Part shown: piece by piece, positions 4,998-8,385 of the stretch
Numbering within the stretch: position 1 is the first letter of the stretch
Layout: each line of letters opens with the position of its first letter
From: an uncultured Polymorphobacter sp.
GTDB lineage: Bacteria > Pseudomonadota > Alphaproteobacteria > Sphingomonadales > Sphingomonadaceae
Length of the DNA: 8,385 bases
Assembly: GCA_937871645.1 (NCBI GenBank)
Contig: CALMPZ010000540.1
Location: forward strand, 1-8,385
Reading direction: 5' to 3'
Program-made: the position numbers and the translations under genes
The notes under the pieces: generated by a model
What the model was told of the DNA's origin: nothing
What the model saw: only the letters and a program-made list of their open reading frames with translations
The model's database searches: none

Positions 4998-5648
4998 ATG
5001 ACTAAGCTTTCGATCAGCGGCGCGGTCGCGCTGGCTGCCGTTTCGATTTTTGCCACTGCCGCACAGGCCGTGACCTGGACGTCGCTACCAGGCGCGCCCG
5101 ATCCTGGCCCGGCGCCGGGGCAGACCGTGCTGGTCAGCTTCGATGCACCGCTGCCGACCGGTTATGCGCTGTCAGGTACCTATGGCATCGTTTCGGGATC
5201 GTCGAGCGCCGCCGCGACGCCGGCCACTGACGCATCAAAGTATCTTTACGTGTCAAACTCGCTGGGCAACGGCATCGCCAAGCTGACCACGCCGAACCTG
5301 AGGTCGGTGAGCTTCTACTGGGGCTCGGTCGACAACTACAACTTCGTCGACGTGCTTGGTGCCGGCGGTGCGACACTGCTCACGCTGGCCGGCAGTGCGC
5401 TGCCCGTCGCCAACGGCAACCAGTTCATTTCGTCGACAAACCGCCGCGTGTCGTTCGATGCGGGTACAGGCGAAGTCATTACCGGGCTGCGCTTCCGTTC
5501 GACGGGCGTCGCCTTCGAACTCGATAGCATTGCTGGTGCCGCTGTGCCCGAACCCGCAAGCTGGATGCTGCTGATCGCCGGTTTCGGCATGATCGGCGCC
5601 AGCATGCGTCGCCGCGCACCGCAAAAGCTCGCGCAGGTCAGCGCGTAA
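4998..5648 (+). CDS. PEP-CTERM (PEPxxW-type) exosortase-sorted secreted protein
   Basis: This 216-residue protein is exported and then processed by an exosortase. A Sec signal peptide occupies residues 1-24 (MTKLS, a hydrophobic core, then ATAAQA before Val25). The C-terminus is a classic sorting tail: VPEPASW at 183-189, a membrane helix LLIAGFGMIGASM (191-203), then RRR at 204-206 and a short cytoplasmic end. Exosortase is expected to cut near the PEP motif and hand the protein to the cell surface or extracellular matrix. The body (25-182) is rich in Ser, Thr, Gly and Ala, looks beta-rich and lacks cysteine. The FYWGSVDNYNFVDVL stretch (106-120) resembles one seen in some exosortase-dependent surface proteins, such as the Npun_F0296 type, but no enzyme motif is recognised. 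The ATG at 4998, ten bases after AGAGGGG, gives the proper signal peptide. An upstream in-frame TTG at 4953 would add 15 residues before it and is rejected. The gene is monocistronic, with its own promoter and terminator. Confidence 0.9.
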   Translation: MTKLSISGAVALAAVSIFATAAQAVTWTSLPGAPDPGPAPGQTVLVSFDAPLPTGYALSGTYGIVSGSSSAAATPATDASKYLYVSNSLGNGIAKLTTPNLRSVSFYWGSVDNYNFVDVLGAGGATLLTLAGSALPVANGNQFISSTNRRVSFDAGTGEVITGLRFRSTGVAFELDSIAGAAVPEPASWMLLIAGFGMIGASMRRRAPQKLAQVSA

Positions 5649-5669
5649 GTCACGGGAGGGGGCCGTGGG

Positions 5670-5703
5670 CGGCGGGTGTGGCAACAGCCATGCCCGCCGT
5701 TTT
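5670..5703 (+). terminator. Strong intrinsic terminator after the PEP-CTERM gene
   Basis: Bases 5670-5682 pair with 5687-5699 in an unbroken 13-bp stem (eleven Watson-Crick pairs and two adjacent G-T wobbles) with an AACA loop, followed by TTTT at 5700-5703. It begins 21 bases after the stop codon. The other strand has no T-run beside the stem, so it serves the plus strand only. It separates this gene from the convergent minus-strand operon that ends at 5737. Confidence 0.88.
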
Positions 5704-5736
5704 GCCGTTTGCGACGCTCTTGCACCGGCCGGCTGG

Positions 5737-6486
5737 CTACGACGGCACTTCCGCCTTGTGCGCTTTCATGCCGCGCGGCAGCGCCACGCCGACGCACTGG
5801 CGACTGGTCGGACCGCCGGGCGCCAGATTATCAAGAATGACCAGCGCGGCATCGTCGTAGCTGATCGTCATTTCGCCGATGCGGTTGCGGAACGCCAGCG
5901 ATAGCGCGATCCTGGGCAGCATGCGCACAAGCGCCGAAGGTGGATCAACCGGCCATTCACCGATGGCAATGCGCAGCCCGGCATGCGGCTGGCCCGTTTC
6001 CGAATCGATGATCGGGCCGGGACAAATGATCGACCAGTCAAGCGTCGTCGCCGCGACCATGCGCAGATTTGTCCGGTGTGCTTCAAACACCGGCGGGATC
6101 TTGGGCAGGTCGAGCGTCAGCAGATCGGTACCCGGCACTTTGAGCAAGCCGGCACCGCCAAACAACCACAGGCGCCCACCCGGACCCAGCGCCGCCCGCG
6201 CCGCGCGGGTGACGCGCGCCACCAGTTCGGGAAAGGCCGCACCGTCAACCAGATGCCCGGCCGCGTTGATGACGACGTCGTGTCCAGCCATCGCCTTGGC
6301 AAGCGCGGCTTCGTCGTCGAGCCCCGCTTCGACGATGGTCAAGCCCGGCGGGGCGGTGCTGGCCATTTGGGCGCGCAGCTTGGCAGCATTGCGGACGAGC
6401 GCGGTGACCTGATGGCCGCGTGCCAGCGCCTGCGCCAGCAGCCGGCCGCCGCTGTTACCCGTCGCGCCGAGCAGAAATATCTTCAT
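5737..6486 (-). CDS. NAD(P)H-binding atypical SDR (NmrA/YwnB-like)
   Basis: This 249-residue cytoplasmic Rossmann-fold protein belongs to the atypical short-chain dehydrogenase/NmrA-like group. The start MKIFLLGATGNSGGRLLAQA (1-20) carries the dinucleotide loop GATGNSG (GxxGxxG). Arg32 in TALVRN, at the end of the second strand, suggests a preference for NADP(H). DVVINAAG at 70-77 and WSIICPGPIIDSETG at 151-165 are typical of the group. The classical SDR YxxxK catalytic pair is not evident, so it may be a redox sensor, an isomerase or a reductase with an unusual site. The ATG at 6486 begins exactly at the Rossmann strand. The open frame runs back to 6603, but that extension overlaps the monooxygenase gene and is unlike the family. 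A G-rich stretch lies about eight bases upstream. It follows the monooxygenase gene after 25 bases and is probably last in the operon. Confidence 0.85.
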   Translation of the reverse strand: MKIFLLGATGNSGGRLLAQALARGHQVTALVRNAAKLRAQMASTAPPGLTIVEAGLDDEAALAKAMAGHDVVINAAGHLVDGAAFPELVARVTRAARAALGPGGRLWLFGGAGLLKVPGTDLLTLDLPKIPPVFEAHRTNLRMVAATTLDWSIICPGPIIDSETGQPHAGLRIAIGEWPVDPPSALVRMLPRIALSLAFRNRIGEMTISYDDAALVILDNLAPGGPTSRQCVGVALPRGMKAHKAEVPS

Positions 6487-6511
6487 GGCAATGCCCCCGT
6501 TGAACCAGTTG

Positions 6512-7960
6512 TCATGCCGCGAGCCACCGCGTCCAGGCGTCCCGGAGTACGCTGGCAGCACCGGTCCCGAAGACCGTACGGTCGGCACGCACCAGCACCG
6601 CATCCGCGCTGCGCTGATTGAGCCAGCGCGTCAGATCGGCGCGGAACGGCGTCAGCCGGGCGTTGTCGAGGGCGACGGCGTCCGCAGCAGCTTCGCGCGC
6701 AATCAGCCACGGACCGGCTCCCAGGACGTCGTCGAGCCGCTGGCCGTCACGCCACGGCTGCGGGAACAGTTCGCCCGCGCCGGGGCTGCCGGCGAGGATG
6801 CAGCCCGCGCTGAATGGTGGCCAACCGATGCCGCCACCACCGCCACCGGTGCCGGCTTCGGCAGCACGCGCCGCGAGCATCGCCGCATCGCGCGCCGCAG
6901 CCGCGGCCGGATCGGTGATGCAGACGGTGCGGCCCATCATCAATGCCATGTCGATGATCGCGCGCACATGCGGCTCGCGCTCGGCCTGATAAGTGTCGAG
7001 CAGCGTCGCTTGCGCCTCGCCCTTGATGACGCCCGCAAGCTTCCAGCCGAGATTGGCGGCGTCGCGCAGCCCCGAACACAGCCCCTGCCCGGCGAACGGC
7101 GGCATCTGGTGCGCGGCGTCACCTGCCAGCAGCACGCGCCCGGTGCGCCACGCCTTTGCGATCAGCGCGTGGAAGCGGTAAACCGCGTTGCGCTCGGGCG
7201 TCACGGCGCCGTCGACATTCCACGGCTTGAGCAATGCCGCGATCGATTCGGGGGTGCTGATGCTCTCGGGCGTTTCGCCGGGCTTCAACATGAATTCCCA
7301 GCGGTGGCGGCCGGGTGCCATCAGCACGCAGGTCGTCGGGCGCTCGGGGTCGCAGATCTGCAGGTTGATGTCGGGCAAGCGGGTTGCATCATGGACGAGC
7401 ACGTCGAACACCAGCCATGGTTCATCGAACGCCAAATCGTCGAGCCCGCCACCGGCCGCAGCGCGCACCGGACTGGATGCGCCATCGGCGCCGACGAGGT
7501 AGCGCGCGCGCAAGCTGGTGCCGTCTTCGAAGCTGGCGGTAACGCCCTCGCCGTCCTGCGTGAAGCCGGCAAACGCCAGCCCCTGCCGTAACCGCGTATG
7601 CGGCAGCGCCGCCAACCGTTCGCGCATGATCGCCTCGACACTCGGCTGGTGGATCATGTTCGCCATCGGCCAGCCCGACGGACTGGTCACCGGATCGGAG
7701 GCGAAGCGCAGCAGCACCTCGCGTTTGGCGGTCAGGAAGTCATAGCCGCTCGACGGGCGCGACTTGGCAAACACGGCGTCGCCGACGCCGAGCGCCTGCA
7801 GGATGCGCATCGTTTCATGATCGATGTGCGCAGCGCGTGGCAGCGGATAGATGCCGTCGGCCTTGTCGGCGAGGATCACCGAAACCCCGTGCTGCGCCAG
7901 CGCGATGCCGAGCGCGACACCGGTCGGGCCGGCGCCGATGATCAGGACGTCTGCATCCAT
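6512..7960 (-). CDS. FAD-dependent aromatic monooxygenase, MhpA-like
   Basis: This 482-residue class A flavoprotein hydroxylase uses NAD(P)H and O2 to hydroxylate a phenolic or related aromatic ring. Visible FAD sites are the N-terminal Rossmann loop VLIIGAGPTG (5-14) with Asp32 ending strand two, the DG motif YLVGADGASSPVR (154-166), and the GD motif RVLLAGDAAHQMPPFAGQG (275-293). The latter is followed by LCSGLRDAANLGWKL (294-308). The AHQMPPFxGQGxxSGxRDAxNLxWKL pattern is that of 3-(3-hydroxyphenyl)propionate hydroxylase (MhpA) and its relatives. A C-terminal thioredoxin-like domain (about 380-482) is present in reduced form. At 482 residues it is shorter than E. coli MhpA, and the actual substrate is unknown. 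Six glycines in a row occur at 372-377 between the domains. The ATG at 7960 gives the canonical N-terminus; the frame extends to 8026, but that part overlaps the hydrolase gene. It begins one base after that gene's stop. Confidence 0.9.
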   Translation of the reverse strand: MDADVLIIGAGPTGVALGIALAQHGVSVILADKADGIYPLPRAAHIDHETMRILQALGVGDAVFAKSRPSSGYDFLTAKREVLLRFASDPVTSPSGWPMANMIHQPSVEAIMRERLAALPHTRLRQGLAFAGFTQDGEGVTASFEDGTSLRARYLVGADGASSPVRAAAGGGLDDLAFDEPWLVFDVLVHDATRLPDINLQICDPERPTTCVLMAPGRHRWEFMLKPGETPESISTPESIAALLKPWNVDGAVTPERNAVYRFHALIAKAWRTGRVLLAGDAAHQMPPFAGQGLCSGLRDAANLGWKLAGVIKGEAQATLLDTYQAEREPHVRAIIDMALMMGRTVCITDPAAAAARDAAMLAARAAEAGTGGGGGGIGWPPFSAGCILAGSPGAGELFPQPWRDGQRLDDVLGAGPWLIAREAAADAVALDNARLTPFRADLTRWLNQRSADAVLVRADRTVFGTGAASVLRDAWTRWLAA

Positions 7961-7961
7961 A

Positions 7962-8385
7962 TCAGACCTCGTTGGCGCAGGGGTTTTGAATCGCGCCGAG
8001 CCCGTCGATTTCGATGCGCACGACATCGCCGTCCTTGAGGAACTGGCGCGGCTCCATTGCGGCGCCGATACCGCCCGGCGTGCCGGTGAAGATCAGGTCA
8101 CCGGGTTCAAGCGTCATCGCGCCCGACAGATGCTCGATCTGGTCCCAGACGTTGAAGATCAGGTGTTTGGTGTTCGACGACTGGCGCTGCTCGCCGTTGA
8201 CGAAGCAGCGGATGCCGAGCGCGTGGGGGTCGGGAATTTCGTCGGCGGTAGTGATCCACGGTCCGAACGGCGCGTGCGTGTCGAATGATTTGCCCAGCGT
8301 CCACTGGTGCGTGCGATGCTGCCAGGCGCGTTCGGTCGCGTCATTGCCGACGCACCAGCCGAAGACGTGCGCAGGCGCATCTGCC
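7962..8385 (-). CDS. Fumarylacetoacetate hydrolase (FAH) family protein (5' end beyond the window)
   Basis: The last 141 codons and a TGA stop (7964-7962) are present; the N-terminal half lies past the right edge. FAH-family enzymes hydrolyse or isomerise/decarboxylate beta-diketo or 2-keto-enol acids from aromatic ring cleavage, with a divalent metal. Reading toward the C-terminus one sees VGNDATERAWQ, then QWTLGKSFDTHAPFGPWI (carrying the conserved K-S-F-D/GP region of the active site), then HLIFNVWDQIEHLS, LEPGDLIFTGTPGGIGAAM and VVRIEIDGLGAIQN. These are family signatures in the normal order, so the visible part is intact. Its stop is followed after one base by the ATG of the monooxygenase gene (TGA-T-ATG), indicating coupled translation. 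Paired with an aromatic hydroxylase it fits a ring-cleavage pathway, but FAH proteins act on several substrates (oxaloacetate, hydroxyheptadienedioate, acylpyruvate) and this one cannot be named. Confidence 0.93.
   Translation of the reverse strand, partial: ADAPAHVFGWCVGNDATERAWQHRTHQWTLGKSFDTHAPFGPWITTADEIPDPHALGIRCFVNGEQRQSSNTKHLIFNVWDQIEHLSGAMTLEPGDLIFTGTPGGIGAAMEPRQFLKDGDVVRIEIDGLGAIQNPCANEV

Noticed and set aside
6487..6603. N-terminal extension of the NAD(P)-binding protein to 6603
   Set aside because: It overlaps the end of the monooxygenase gene and precedes a perfect Rossmann start at MKIFLLGATG; it resembles antisense-type composition, not a real domain.
7961..8026. N-terminal extension of the monooxygenase to 8026
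   Set aside because: It overlaps the end of the FAH gene; the FAD-binding strand begins right at the ATG at 7960.
7851..8288. A 145-codon plus-strand frame opposite the FAH gene
   Set aside because: The minus-strand frame reads as an intact FAH-family protein with several signatures; the plus-strand frame is its shadow.
1..8385. CRISPR arrays, tRNA or rRNA genes, insertion sequences, attachment sites, toxin-antitoxin pairs
   Set aside because: No regularly spaced repeats, transposase or integrase motifs, or RNA gene signatures were seen on either strand.

Overview
This window looks like a chromosomal segment from a GC-rich alphaproteobacterium, most likely a sphingomonad (Sphingomonadales). 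Three things point there: the gene set ubiA / rsmE / gshA with a plant- and alphaproteobacterial-type glutamate-cysteine ligase, a PEPxxW-type exosortase sorting tail of the kind common in sphingomonads, and strongly GC-biased third codon positions. This assignment is an inference from gene content; there is no rRNA in the window.

Left part (1-3232), housekeeping. The last 15 codons of a plus-strand gene, probably a SpoU/TrmH-type RNA methyltransferase, run tail to tail into gshA (glutathione synthesis). Upstream of gshA on the same minus strand is rsmE (16S rRNA m3U1498 methyltransferase). Divergent from rsmE, across 28 bases, is ubiA (ubiquinone prenyltransferase), which appears to start with TTG. 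ubiA is followed by a short palindrome and a run of seven T.

Middle part (3206-4759), a small accessory or regulatory block. A four-helix membrane protein gene on the plus strand has a TetR-operator-like palindrome in front of it. It converges on a minus-strand pair, a TetR-family regulator and a GNAT acetyltransferase, joined by an ATGA overlap.

Central part (4721-5703), the most interesting stretch. A 216-residue secreted protein with a PEP-CTERM sorting tail is preceded by an exact -24/-12 sigma-54 promoter, a 5'-leader hairpin, an AT-rich tract and a small palindrome further upstream. It is closed by a strong intrinsic terminator. This forms a self-contained transcription unit that fits RpoN-dependent control of an exosortase substrate. 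The exosortase and the activator are not in the window.

Right part (5737-8385), a likely aromatic-degradation operon on the minus strand. In transcription order it has an FAH-family hydrolase (its 5' end lies beyond the window), an MhpA-like FAD-dependent aromatic monooxygenase one base downstream, and an NAD(P)-binding atypical SDR. The substrate cannot be read from the sequence.
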